A stretch of 64,000 nucleotides of DNA, taken from assembly GCF_024666595.1 (NCBI RefSeq), contig NZ_CP088296.1:2532501-2596500 (forward strand), written 5' to 3'. The notes beneath the pieces were generated by a model. That model made no database searches, was not told the origin of the DNA, and was given only the letters and a program-made list of their open reading frames with translations. The stretch is from Sphingomonas sp. J315. GTDB lineage: Bacteria; Pseudomonadota; Alphaproteobacteria; Sphingomonadales; Sphingomonadaceae. Shown here in pieces: positions 1 through 8,942 of this stretch. The first letter of the stretch is position 1, and the number at the start of each line of letters is the position of its first letter. The position numbers and the translations under genes are program-made.

Positions 1-470
1 TCGATCTCATGATACATGTGCACCATGAATACACGGTCAAAACTGTTTTCGGGCAGTTTGGGATCGTTGGGCTCGCCCAGCCGCACGCTGACATTGTCGA
101 GCCGGTCGCGCGCCACGCGTTGCGCCAGCGCATCGCGGACTTCGGGGACGATGTCCTGCGCCAGCACCCGGCCCTTGGCCCCGACGCGCGCGGCGAGGCG
201 GACGGTGTAATAGCCTTCGCCTGCGCCGATATCGGCAACGGTCGTGCCGGGGCGAATTTCGGCAAGGTTCATCACCGTATCGGCCTCGTTCAGCCGGTCG
301 CGCGCCTCTTCGGTCGACCAGCGCGACGACACGATCGGTGCAACCGGCCGGTCGGCGGCGGGAAAGCTGAGGTCTTCCCTCGGCTCGGGCTGGGGGCGCG
401 GGCGCGTCTCGTCACACCCGGCGATCAGCAGCGCCGGGATCAGGATCAACGCAGCGCCGGCCAGTCTCAA
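1..470 (-). CDS. lipoprotein-type class I SAM methyltransferase (3' end outside window)
   Basis: Partial gene running off the left edge. Translated from TTG at 470 it gives a hydrophobic leader ending in a lipobox (LLIAGC, Cys about residue 19). A Pro-rich linker follows, then a Rossmann methyltransferase motif I (VADIGAGEGYYT), an acidic residue after strand 2 (AQDIVPE) and a motif IV-like RVFMVHMYHEI. The TTG overlaps the prfB stop (TTGA) and has GGAGG seven bases upstream, so it is probably translationally coupled to prfB. The fold assignment is solid. An exported methyltransferase is odd because SAM is cytosolic, so the domain may have another role or the start may lie further in, at Met about 67 just before motif I. 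Substrate unknown. Confidence 0.75.
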   Translation of the reverse strand, partial: MRLAGAALILIPALLIAGCDETRPRPQPEPREDLSFPAADRPVAPIVSSRWSTEEARDRLNEADTVMNLAEIRPGTTVADIGAGEGYYTVRLAARVGAKGRVLAQDIVPEVRDALAQRVARDRLDNVSVRLGEPNDPKLPENSFDRVFMVHMYHEI

Positions 471-1594
471 TCGACGTCCTCCACCTCGACCGTTTCGCCG
501 GTCACGCGCTGTGATAGCGCAGCAGCCATGAACGGGTCGAGTGCCCCGTCGAGCACATCCGACGGTGCGGTGGACGTGACCCCGGTGCGCAGGTCCTTCA
601 CCAGCTGATAGGGCTGGAGGACGTAGCTGCGGATCTGGTGGCCCCACCCAATTTCGGTCTTGGCGGTATATTCGCCCAGCGCGGCTGCTTCGCGCTTGGC
701 CAATTCGGCCTCGTACAGACGCGCCTTCAGCATGCCCATCGCGGTCGCGCGGTTCTTGTGCTGCGACCGGTCCTGCTGGCTGGCGACAATGATGCCCGAT
801 GGCACGTGCGTGATGCGCACCGCCGAATCGGTGGTGTTGACGTGCTGCCCGCCCGCGCCCGACGCGCGATAGGTATCGATCTTCAGGTCGCTCTCGTTGA
901 TCTCGATGTCGATCGAATCGTCGATCACCGGATAGACCCATACCGACGAGAAGCTGGTGTGCCGTCGCGCCGAGCTGTCATAGGGCGAGATGCGGACCAG
1001 GCGATGCACGCCGCTTTCGGTCTTGGCATAGCCATAGGCGTTCTCGCCCTTGATCAGCAGCGTGGCCGACTTGATCCCCGCCTGTTCGCCGGCGTGATAG
1101 TCCATCAGCTCGACCTTGAACCCATGGCGCTCGGCCCAGCGCGTGTACATGCGTTGGAGCATCTCGGCCCAGTCCTGGCTTTCGGTCCCGCCCGCGCCCG
1201 AATGGACTTCGAGATAGGTGTCGTTGGCGTCGGCCTCGCCCGACAGCAGCGCCTTGACCTTGTCCTCCTCGGCGCGCGCGGAGAGCGCGGCGAGCGCCTG
1301 CGTGCCCTCCACCGCCATCTCTTCGTCGCCCTCCGCCTCGGCCATTTCGATCAGTTCGCTGGTTTCAATGAGTTCGCGCTCGATCGCGCGGGTCGCGGTG
1401 ATCGACTCGTCGAGGCGACGGCGCTCGCGCATCACGTCCTGCGCCTCCTTGGGCTTGTCCCACAGGGTCGGATCCTCGACGCGCGCGTTCAACTCGTCGA
1501 GCCGCCGCAACGCTTTGTCCCAGTCGATGAAGCGGCGCAGTAAGGCGAGCGCGGCGTTGATCTTGTCGGCATGTGCCTGCGCTTCGGCGCGCAT
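467..1594 (-). CDS. prfB: peptide chain release factor 2
   Basis: RF2 ends translation at UGA and UAA codons. The 375-residue product has the GGQ hydrolysis motif at 248-250 (SGAGGQHVN) and the anticodon-like recognition loop at 203-205. That loop reads SPY here, where the textbook RF2 tripeptide is SPF. The frame is continuous from the N-terminus, so the programmed +1 frameshift and in-frame UGA of E. coli prfB are absent. The start at 1594 gives the usual alpha-helical N-terminal domain. It lies downstream of the PBP1a gene on the same strand, separated by a palindromic element, and overlaps the next gene by 4 bases. Confidence 0.96.
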   Translation of the reverse strand: MRAEAQAHADKINAALALLRRFIDWDKALRRLDELNARVEDPTLWDKPKEAQDVMRERRRLDESITATRAIERELIETSELIEMAEAEGDEEMAVEGTQALAALSARAEEDKVKALLSGEADANDTYLEVHSGAGGTESQDWAEMLQRMYTRWAERHGFKVELMDYHAGEQAGIKSATLLIKGENAYGYAKTESGVHRLVRISPYDSSARRHTSFSSVWVYPVIDDSIDIEINESDLKIDTYRASGAGGQHVNTTDSAVRITHVPSGIIVASQQDRSQHKNRATAMGMLKARLYEAELAKREAAALGEYTAKTEIGWGHQIRSYVLQPYQLVKDLRTGVTSTAPSDVLDGALDPFMAAALSQRVTGETVEVEDVD

Positions 1595-1618
1595 CGTAAA
1601 AACCTTTCAAGTTAAACC

Positions 1619-1697
1619 GTCACCCCAGCGAAAGCTGGGGTCTCAAGCCGCAAGCGCGCGGCGTGAGGCTGGAGGCCCCAGCTTTCGCTGGGGCGAC
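1619..1697. repeat. palindromic extragenic element (paired hairpins)
   Basis: Two hairpins face each other between the PBP1a and prfB genes. The left one (1623-1640) is CCCCAGC-GAAA-GCTGGGG and the right one (1676-1693) is CCCCAGC-TTTC-GCTGGGG. The 24-base arms 1619-1642 and 1674-1697 are reverse complements with two mismatches, so the element can also fold into one long stem. A small stem GCCGC/GCGGC (1647-1662) sits at the tip. This is BIME/REP-like architecture. It may also stop or stabilise the upstream transcript. No T-tract follows. Confidence 0.75.
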
Positions 1698-1709
1698 GAT
1701 ATAGTGCCG

Positions 1710-4213
1710 CTAGTAGATTCCGCCCTCGCGTTGCAAGAAGTCGCTGTCGCGCGGCCCTTCCTGGCGCACCGCTTTCTTCTTCACCTCGGCCTTGGGCGCT
1801 TCCTCCTCGCCGCGGGTGCGACGACGCGGTTCGCTCTCGGGCTTGAACGCTTCCCAGATCACTGCGCCCTTGGGGTCGGTCCCGGGCCAGGCCCCGAACA
1901 CGCGCTTGCCGGTGGTGCGGTCGATGCGGACCATGCGGACCCCGGCGGGCGCGGTAAAGGGAAGAACGTCCTCCTTCTCCAGCGCCTTTTGCGCGAATGC
2001 CTTGTAGATCGGTGCGGCGATGGTCCCGCCCTGCGCATAGCCGCCCAGATTGGTCGGCGTGTCATAGCCCATATAGAGGCCGGCGATCATCTGTGGCGTG
2101 CCGCCGATGAACCACACGTCGCGCGGGCCGGACGAGGTGCCCGTCTTGCCCATGATCGGTCGGCCGAGGTCGCGCAGCACCGTGGCGGTGCCGCGCTGGA
2201 TCACGCCCTCGGTAATATGGACCATCTGGTAGGCGCTCATCGCGTCGAGCACCTGGCGCGCGCGATTGATCGGGCGCGGCATCGGCTTGCCGTCCCAATC
2301 GGGCATGTTGCACCGATCGCAGGGCCGCCAGTTCTCCGGCCACACTACCTTGCCCTGCCGGTTCTGGACGAAGTCGATCAGCGTCGGGTTGAGTGCGCGG
2401 CCGTGATTGACCAGGATCGAATAGGCGTTGACCATCCGCATCACCGTCGTCTCGCCCGCGCCCAGCGCATAGGACAGGTACGGCGGATATTTCTGCTGGC
2501 TGACGCCCATCCGCTGCATCAGGTCGACGACCTTGTCCATGCCGGTCTGGTTCGCCGCCTGCACGGTCATCAGGTTGCGCGACTGCTCGATGCCCCAGCG
2601 CATCGTGCGCGGTCCCGCACCGCGCGTGTTGCCGAAGTTGCGGAAGCATTTCTCGCCCAGCGCCGCGCCCTGCCACACGCAAAACGGGCCATCGACGATG
2701 ATCGACGCCGGAGTCATCCCGTTTTCCAGCGCGGCCGCATAGACGATCGGCTTGATCGTCGATCCTGGCTGGCGCTGGGCCTGGGTCGCGCGGTTGAACG
2801 CCTGCACCGTCGCGTCGAACCCGCCCTGCATTGCCAGGATGCGGCCGGTGCGCGGATCCTCGACCACCATGCCGCCCGAAATCTTGGGAACCGAACGCAG
2901 GCCGAACACCCCGCCTTCCGGCGCCACCGCGATCACGTCGCCGGGCTTCAACGCGGCGAAAGCAGTGCCGCCCTTGCCACGTACCGGCATCTGTGCCCCG
3001 CCGCGCGGGAGTATGCCGGTCGCGCCATCGCCAAATCCGATCTGGGCGCTGCCGGCGCTCTTGAAATGACGATCGCCGCGCGCCAATCCTCATAATCGAG
3101 GTCGATGTTGGTATTGAGCAGCGCGCTGCGCCAATTGTCGCCGCTGATGTCCTGCTCACGCATCGGCCCGGACCAGCCGCGCCCGCGATCATAGCGGATC
3201 AGTCCGTCGCGCAGCGCCTTTTGCGCCGCTTTTTGCAGCTCGGGATCGAACGAGGTGCGCACCCAAAGCCCGCCCGAATAGACGCTGTACGGTCCCGACT
3301 CCTCATTCTCGCCGAATCGGTCGATCAACTGACGGCGCACTTCCTCGATGAAATAGCCGCCGAGCGGGTCGGTCTTCGGTGTCTTGCGCGGGACGGCACC
3401 CAGCGGCGCGGCGACTGCGGCGTCATGCTGCGCCTGATCGATATAGTCGTTTTCGAGCATCTGCCCGAGCACCCAGTTGCGCCGCTCGATCGCGCGCGCC
3501 TCATGGCGTTCGGGCATATAGTTGCTCGGCCCCTTGGGGAGGATCGCCAGATAGGCGAATTGGGGGACGGTCAGCTCGCGGACGCTCTTGTCGAAATAGG
3601 CATTGGCCGCCGCCTCGACCCCGAACGCATTCCGCCCCAGCGCAATCTGGTTGAGGTAAAGTTCAAGGATCTGCTCCTTGGACAGCGAGCTCTCGATGCG
3701 GAACGCCAGGATCGCCTCGCGCGCCTTGCGAACATAGCTCACCTCATTGGTCAGCAGCAGATTCTTTGCCACCTGTTGCGTGATCGTGGAGGTGCCGCGC
3801 GGCGTCTCGCCACTGGTCAATCCCTGCCACGCGGCGCGAACAAGCCCGGGATAATCAACGCCGCTGTGCCGGAAAAACGTCTTGTCCTCCGCCGACAGGA
3901 ACGCGCCGACCATTAGCTTGGGATATTCCTCGAACGACAGTTCGACCCGGCGGTCGCGGGCATAGCTGCGCAGCGGCGTGCCGTCACCCGCGCGGATATT
4001 GGTGGGTAGCGGCGGCTCATAGGTCCGCAGCTTGTCGACCGAGGGCAGGTCGCGCAGGAACAGCGCCCAGAGCGCAATTGTCGCGATCCCGGCGAGCAGG
4101 GCCAGCCAGGCCAGTACCTTGAACCACCAGGTGCGGCGAATCCGGGCAAAGCGATCGCCGACATCCTCGCGCGTGAATTTGAGCGTGAAATTGGGTTGGG
4201 TCTGGTCCGCCAT
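1710..4213 (-). CDS. mrcA: penicillin-binding protein 1A, bifunctional (frameshifted at about 3063)
   Basis: Class A PBP that polymerises lipid II and cross-links peptidoglycan. The first frame (4213 to about 3063) holds a short cytoplasmic tail, one membrane anchor (about residues 31-52) and the GT51 transglycosylase domain with EDKTFFRHSG. The second frame (about 3063 to 1710) holds the transpeptidase motifs STIK, SRN and KTGTSS. The break falls in the linker: ...AAIVIS continues in the other frame as SAGSAQIGF. Restoring one A (TTTCAAAGAGC) gives one protein of about 834 residues, normal for the family. Loss of a major PBP by a real mutation is unlikely, so I read this as an indel error. 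It follows an amidase gene on the same strand, a sensible cell-wall pairing. Confidence 0.9.
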
Positions 4214-4312
4214 TGCGCGCGGGGTTTAGCAGGATATCGCCGCCTTGCCAGCGGGGGATGCGATGGGGTGAGGGGGGAGTTCTGATTCGGTCGGGCAATC
4301 CGAACCGGTCGC

Positions 4313-4390
4313 GGCACGGGCGCGCTCTCCCACCCGGCCACCCATCGATGATACCTTGTGGGTGGCCGGGTGGGGGAGCGCGCCGGTGCC
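4313..4390. repeat. 32-bp inverted repeat between amidase and PBP1A genes
   Basis: Arms 4313-4344 and 4359-4390 are reverse complements over 32 bases with two mismatches, around a 14-base loop. The stem is very GC-rich (for example ACCCGGCCACCCA). No T-run follows on either side, so it is not a textbook intrinsic terminator. A transcript from the amidase gene would still meet a very stable hairpin here before the PBP1A start at 4213. It may be a member of a dispersed palindrome family. Confidence 0.75.
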
Positions 4391-4411
4391 GCTCGGCACA
4401 GCCGACAGCAA

Positions 4412-5662
4412 CTAGCGCGCCGCCATCCGCGTGGCGAAATGGATCGCTACAGCGCGGTCGACGCTCTGCGCCACGCGCCGCCGTCCATCCTCGGTCTTGA
4501 GCAACGCGACGTCATTGGCGTTGGAGATATAGCCAGCCTCGAACAGGATCGATGGCATGTCCGGCGCCTTGAGCACCAGCAGCGACGCCATGCGATGCGG
4601 GTTCTCCTTGACCGGGATCAGCCCCTGTGCCTCCCGCCCCAGCAGCCGCGCGAACTTGGCCGATGCGTTCATCGTCTCGCGCTGGGTCAGGTCGATCAGG
4701 ATCGACGACACGTCGCGATTCGTCCCCGCCAGGTCGATGCCGGCGAGGATGTCGGACTTGTTCTCGCGCGCCGCCAGCCGTGCGGCTTCCTTGTCGGATG
4801 CCACTTCGGACAGGGTATAGACCGTTGCCCCGCTCGCCCCGGGATGCAGCGCGGCGTCGCAATGGACCGAGATGAACAACGCTGCGCCCAGCGTGCGCGC
4901 GATCTCGAACCGGTCGCGGTGGAGCAGATAGCGGTCATCCTCCCGCGTCAGCGCGACGCGCACCCGGCCCGAAGCGACCAGTTCGTCGCGGATCGCCTTG
5001 GCGATCTTGAGCGCAAGTTCCTTCTCCTGGATGCCGTCGGCGGAGATCGCGCCTGGATCATGGCCGCCATGACCCGGGTCGATCACCACCAGCGGGCGAT
5101 CGTCGTCCGCGCCATAGATTCTCGGCATCGCAAAGGGCATCGGCTTCGGCGGCACCGGCACCGATACGCTATAGCTGTGACGGCTCGAAGCGCGCGCGAA
5201 ACTGAACGGCGGCAGGAAGCTCAGTCGGCCTTCTGCGGCGGCGCGGGCGAAGCGTGCCTCGTCCACCGTGCGCAGCTCCAGCGTCAGTGTCGAACCATCG
5301 GCACCGAACTTGCCCTCGGTCACGATTGCCGGGCGGGCAAGGTCGAATACGATGCGCGCGCCGTCGCCCTGCACCGCCTGGCGCACCGCTGCAACGGGAC
5401 CGCGTGGCTGGTCGGGCGCGGCACCGGGACGCGCACCCATCAGGTCGAGCGCGATCCGGTTCGGACCCGCAAGGACGAAGCTACTGGCACCTGCGACGCG
5501 CTCGTCGAATCGGATCACGATCCGGTTCGACTGCATGTCGATGGCACGAATTGTTCCGGCCCAACTCGGCGCGCCGTTTAGAAAGCCGGCGAGGAGGGCA
5601 AGAAATAAAGACACCCGGGCGATATGCCGCGCCGGGCTGGGGGGGGTCCAGCCCAAAAGCAT
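4412..5662 (-). CDS. N-acetylmuramoyl-L-alanine amidase (AmiC-like, AMIN + Amidase_3)
   Basis: Zinc amidase that cleaves the bond between MurNAc and the stem peptide during daughter-cell separation. The N-terminus is a secretion signal (SLFLALLAGFLNGAPSWA). It is followed by an AMIN-like beta domain (about 40-140), then an Amidase_3 domain with VVIDPGHGGHDPG, QEKELAL, SVHCDA and the catalytic Glu in LFEAGYISN. These are the zinc ligands and general base expected of the family. I chose ATG 5662 because it places the signal peptide near the N-terminus. A GTG at 5728 would add 22 residues unlike a signal sequence. The gene is divergent from rne and precedes the PBP1A gene. Confidence 0.92.
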   Translation of the reverse strand: MLLGWTPPSPARHIARVSLFLALLAGFLNGAPSWAGTIRAIDMQSNRIVIRFDERVAGASSFVLAGPNRIALDLMGARPGAAPDQPRGPVAAVRQAVQGDGARIVFDLARPAIVTEGKFGADGSTLTLELRTVDEARFARAAAEGRLSFLPPFSFARASSRHSYSVSVPVPPKPMPFAMPRIYGADDDRPLVVIDPGHGGHDPGAISADGIQEKELALKIAKAIRDELVASGRVRVALTREDDRYLLHRDRFEIARTLGAALFISVHCDAALHPGASGATVYTLSEVASDKEAARLAARENKSDILAGIDLAGTNRDVSSILIDLTQRETMNASAKFARLLGREAQGLIPVKENPHRMASLLVLKAPDMPSILFEAGYISNANDVALLKTEDGRRRVAQSVDRAVAIHFATRMAAR

Positions 5663-6135
5663 GCATTGGTACTCACAAAAATAAGTCTCCCTGACCCGTG
5701 CTGGATAATCGGGTGGTCCTTCCGGCACGGTGAAGCGGTGCGGTTAATTCCGGATTCGGCATCTTTTTGCCGACAGGCGGCAATCAATTGCCGCGTGTGC
5801 GCCTTGATGATGGCTGGCACGCAAATTGTTGCCGCGCAGGTCCGCCGATGCTAGGCATCCCGGCGACCGAAACCCAATTTGGGTCAATTCGGTATCCATC
5901 GCCGGCCCCACTTGGCCCGGTAATTCAGGTTGACGCTGCATGAGGCAATTTCCGTCCATCCCGCATCGCACTGCTCAGGCGGTCGCGCGCGAGGCGGCGG
6001 AGGCGGGCACCCACGGGTCCGGCCGTGCCAATGCAGCAGAGGCATCACCAAACCCCTGCGCCCCCATTTTGACGGGGCGCAATCTTGTTCGCGCGCCGCG
6101 GCTGACACCCGCCTGGCGCGCCCGGAGACCAAATA
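5663..6135. promoter_or_regulatory. 473-bp divergent intergenic region upstream of rne
   Basis: No gene is convincing here. The region must hold the promoters of the amidase gene and rne and would give rne a long 5' leader, as in E. coli where the leader mediates RNase E autoregulation. Visible structure includes the inverted repeat GCGGCAAT-CA-ATTGCCGC (5777-5794), the near-palindrome ACCCAA-T-TTGGGT (5872-5884), and recurring TTGCCG/TTGCCGC at about 5767, 5788 and 5829. A GGAG at 6124-6127 sits 8 bases before the rne ATG. A TTGACG at 5930 lacks a good -10 partner, so I do not call a promoter. Confidence 0.5.
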
Positions 6136-8799
6136 ATGACCATGCGTATGCTGATCGACGCACGCCACCGGGAGGAAACCCGCGTGGCTGTCGTCAAAGG
6201 AAATCGAATCGAGGAGTTTGATTTCGAGAGTGCCGAGCGAAAGCAGCTCAAGGGGAATATCTATCTTGCCAAGGTGACCCGCGTCGAACCGTCGCTTCAG
6301 GCGGCGTTCGTCGAATATGGCGGCAATCGTCATGGCTTCCTGGCGTTCAGCGAAATCCACCCCGATTACTACCAGATCCCCAAGGAAGACCGCGACGCGC
6401 TGCTGCGCGAAGAGGCCGAGCACGCCGCCGAGGAGGCTGCCCTCCGCGAGGCTGATGACGGCGACGATCACGACCATGAGGACGAGGACGGCGACTTTGA
6501 GGTGATCGAGCGCCCGTCCGACGAGGATGAGGATGGTGCCGAAGCCGGCGAGTCCGAAGGCGAGGGCGAAGAGGGCAAGGGTGGCGGTCGCCGCCGCCGT
6601 GGACGCAAGGGCAGCGACGATCAGGTCGAGGCGCTGCGCCAGCGCCGCATGAACCTGCGCCGCCGGTACAAGATTCAGGACGTGATCCGTCGGCGCCAGG
6701 TGCTGCTGGTTCAGGTCGTCAAGGAAGAGCGCGGCAACAAGGGTGCGGCGCTGACCACCTATCTGTCGCTCGCGGGCCGCTACTGCGTGCTGATGCCCAA
6801 CACCGCGCATGGCGGCGGGATCAGCCGCAAGATCAGTTCGGCCGCCGATCGCAAGCGCCTGAAGACGATCATGGCGGACCTCAAGCTGCCGCCCTCGATG
6901 GGCTGCATCGTCCGCACTGCGGGGCTTCAGCGCACCAAGACCGAGATCAAGCGCGACTTCGACTATCTCGCCCGGCTGTGGGACGAGATCCGCGAAAAGA
7001 CGCTGCAATCCTCCGCGCCCGCTCTGGTCTATGGCGACAGCGATCTGATGAAGCGCGCGATCCGCGATATCTATAACAAGGACATCGACGAGGTGATCGT
7101 CGAGGGCGATGACGGCTATCGCCAGGCCAAGGACTTCATGAAGCTCCTGATGCCGAGCCACGCCAAGAAGGTGAAGCATTACAGCGACGCCGTGCCCTTG
7201 TTCCAGCGCGCCGGGGTCGAGGAGCAATTGTCCGCGATGTACCACCCGGTGGTGCAGCTGAAGTCCGGCGGCTACCTCGTCATCAACCCGACCGAGGCTT
7301 TGGTGTCGATCGACATCAACTCGGGCCGCTCGACCCGCGAACATTCGATCGAGCAGACCGCAACGGCCACCAACCTCGAAGCCGCGCAGGAAATCGCGCG
7401 CCAGCTGCGGTTGCGCGACATGGCCGGTCTCGTCGTGATCGACTTTATCGACATGGACCATTCGTCCAACGTCCGGAAGGTCGAGAAGGCGATGAAGGAG
7501 GCGCTCAAGAACGACCGCGCCCGCATCCAGGTCGGTCGCATCTCGGCGTTCGGTCTGATGGAGATGAGCCGCCAGCGGCTGCGCACCGGCGTGCTCGAAG
7601 CCAGCACGCGCCAGTGCCCGCATTGCGAGGGCACCGGCCTGGTCCGCACCGCATCGTCGGCGGGCCTGTCCGCGCTGCGCCTGATCGAGGATGAGGCCGC
7701 GCGCGGTCGCGGGTCGCACATCACGCTGCGCTGCAGCCAGGAAGCGGCCTTCTACGTCCTCAACAACAAGCGCGCCGACATCGCCGAGATCGAGGATCGC
7801 TACGGCGTCCGCGTCGAAATCCTGTCGGACGGCGAACTGGAAGGCGCGCGCATGTCGGTCGAGGCGAGCGGGCCGCCGCCTGCGCACGCGCCGAAGTTCG
7901 CGGCCGCGATCCAGGAGATCGAGGACGATTTCGTCGAGGAAATCGACGAAGAGGAAGAAGAGGAGGAAGAGGAGGTCGAGGCGCGCGCCCCGCGTGAACG
8001 TCGCGACCGAGGCGAGTCCGAGGGCGATGGACGCAAGCGCCGTCGCCGCCGCCGTGGTCGTCGCGGACGCCGCGAGGATGGCGACGGCCCGCAGGATGCC
8101 GAGAGCGAGCGGGATTCCGACGCAGAGGGCGCGGACGAAGCTGGCGAGGGCGAGGATGCGCCTGCTGCCGAAGTTTCGACTGCCGACGAGGCGGGCGAAG
8201 GCCGCAAGCGCCGTCGCCGCGGGCGCCGTGGCGGACGTCGCGGCAATGGCGGTGGCGAGGACGGCGTCGGCGAGGCTCGTGACGAAGCCGATGTCGAGGC
8301 CGATGCGGTCGTCGATGCGCAGCCCGAGGCCGAACCGGTTGCCGAAGAAGCGCCGGCCAAGCCCAAGCGCAGTCGCCGCAAAAAGGCCGATGCCGCGCCG
8401 GTGAGCGAGGCTGCCGAGACCGTCGAGGCCGTTGCTGTTGAAGCTCCGGTCGAGCTTTCGGTCGCCGAGGAGGCTCCTGCCAAGCCGAAGCGCAGCCGCC
8501 GCAAGAAGGGCGAAGAGGCTTCGGTCGCCGACGCCGCCCCCGCCGAGGTGGCGGTCGCCGAGGTCGTGGAGGCTCCGGTCGTCGAAGAGGCACCGGCCAA
8601 GCCCAAGCGCAGCCGTCGGAAAAAGGCCGACGAAGCCCCTGCCGCCGTAGTGCAGGATCTTGTGCCCGCAGCCGATGATGTGGAGACCGTTCCGGCCGCA
8701 GCCGAAGGCGAGCCTGCCGAGGCCGGTGTCGGCGAAGGCGGCGAGGACGGCAGCGCGCCGCGCCGCGGTGGCTGGTGGCAGCGTACCTTCGGGGCCTGA
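6136..8799 (+). CDS. rne: ribonuclease E
   Basis: Endoribonuclease of the degradosome, acting in mRNA decay and rRNA/tRNA maturation at the inner membrane face. The S1 domain (about 36-215) is interrupted by an acidic then Arg-rich insert (about 95-180), a known alphaproteobacterial trait. Catalytic aspartates are visible as D393 (VSIDINSGRST) and D436 (VVIDFIDMD), and the Zn-link is C494PHC497. From about 600 on the protein is low-complexity: a Glu run, Arg-rich RNA-binding blocks, three 40-residue repeats and a terminal GGWWQRTFGA. At 887 residues it is shorter than the E. coli protein. The ATG at 6136 has GGAG at good spacing. A strong terminator follows. Confidence 0.97.
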   Translation: MTMRMLIDARHREETRVAVVKGNRIEEFDFESAERKQLKGNIYLAKVTRVEPSLQAAFVEYGGNRHGFLAFSEIHPDYYQIPKEDRDALLREEAEHAAEEAALREADDGDDHDHEDEDGDFEVIERPSDEDEDGAEAGESEGEGEEGKGGGRRRRGRKGSDDQVEALRQRRMNLRRRYKIQDVIRRRQVLLVQVVKEERGNKGAALTTYLSLAGRYCVLMPNTAHGGGISRKISSAADRKRLKTIMADLKLPPSMGCIVRTAGLQRTKTEIKRDFDYLARLWDEIREKTLQSSAPALVYGDSDLMKRAIRDIYNKDIDEVIVEGDDGYRQAKDFMKLLMPSHAKKVKHYSDAVPLFQRAGVEEQLSAMYHPVVQLKSGGYLVINPTEALVSIDINSGRSTREHSIEQTATATNLEAAQEIARQLRLRDMAGLVVIDFIDMDHSSNVRKVEKAMKEALKNDRARIQVGRISAFGLMEMSRQRLRTGVLEASTRQCPHCEGTGLVRTASSAGLSALRLIEDEAARGRGSHITLRCSQEAAFYVLNNKRADIAEIEDRYGVRVEILSDGELEGARMSVEASGPPPAHAPKFAAAIQEIEDDFVEEIDEEEEEEEEEVEARAPRERRDRGESEGDGRKRRRRRRGRRGRREDGDGPQDAESERDSDAEGADEAGEGEDAPAAEVSTADEAGEGRKRRRRGRRGGRRGNGGGEDGVGEARDEADVEADAVVDAQPEAEPVAEEAPAKPKRSRRKKADAAPVSEAAETVEAVAVEAPVELSVAEEAPAKPKRSRRKKGEEASVADAAPAEVAVAEVVEAPVVEEAPAKPKRSRRKKADEAPAAVVQDLVPAADDVETVPAAAEGEPAEAGVGEGGEDGSAPRRGGWWQRTFGA
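8341..8700 (+). repeat. three 120-bp in-frame repeats in rne
   Basis: Units begin at 8341, 8461 and 8581, exactly 120 bases (40 codons) apart. Each opens with an EEAPAKPKRSRRKK core followed by a diverging Ala/Val/Glu-rich spacer. The core is conserved at DNA level as well as protein level. The basic cores alternate with acidic spacers in the disordered C-terminal region of RNase E. Confidence 0.85.
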
Positions 8800-8809
8800 T
8801 CGCGAATAC

Positions 8810-8844
8810 AGGGGCGGGGGGCGCTGGACGCTCCCGCCCCTTTT
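8810..8844 (+). terminator. intrinsic terminator after rne
   Basis: GC-rich stem AGGGGCGGG.../...CCCGCCCCT followed by TTTT, 11 bases after the rne stop. Fits a rho-independent terminator that isolates rne from the M48 gene. Confidence 0.8.
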
Positions 8845-8942
8845 CCATCCCCCCTCTTTCATCGCCGGTTCATGCCGCCCCGGCCACCGCATCGCCGATG
8901 CGTCCGGTCACGCCGACCGTTGATCGCGGGGAAAAATCCGCC

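Noticed and set aside
467..1594. Programmed +1 frameshift in prfB
   Set aside because: No internal UGA: the N-terminal region (LLRRFIDWDKALRRLDELN) is continuous with the rest.
1218..3095. A 625-codon plus-strand frame across prfB and the PBP1A gene
   Set aside because: Runs through a palindromic element and two clear minus-strand genes, and its composition is that of a reverse-strand shadow.
5884..8892. A 1002-codon open frame antisense to rne
   Set aside because: It mirrors the repeated GAG/GCG codons of rne on the other strand and shows low-complexity Leu/Ala/Arg residues. High-GC third positions suppress stops. No domain or ribosome binding site.
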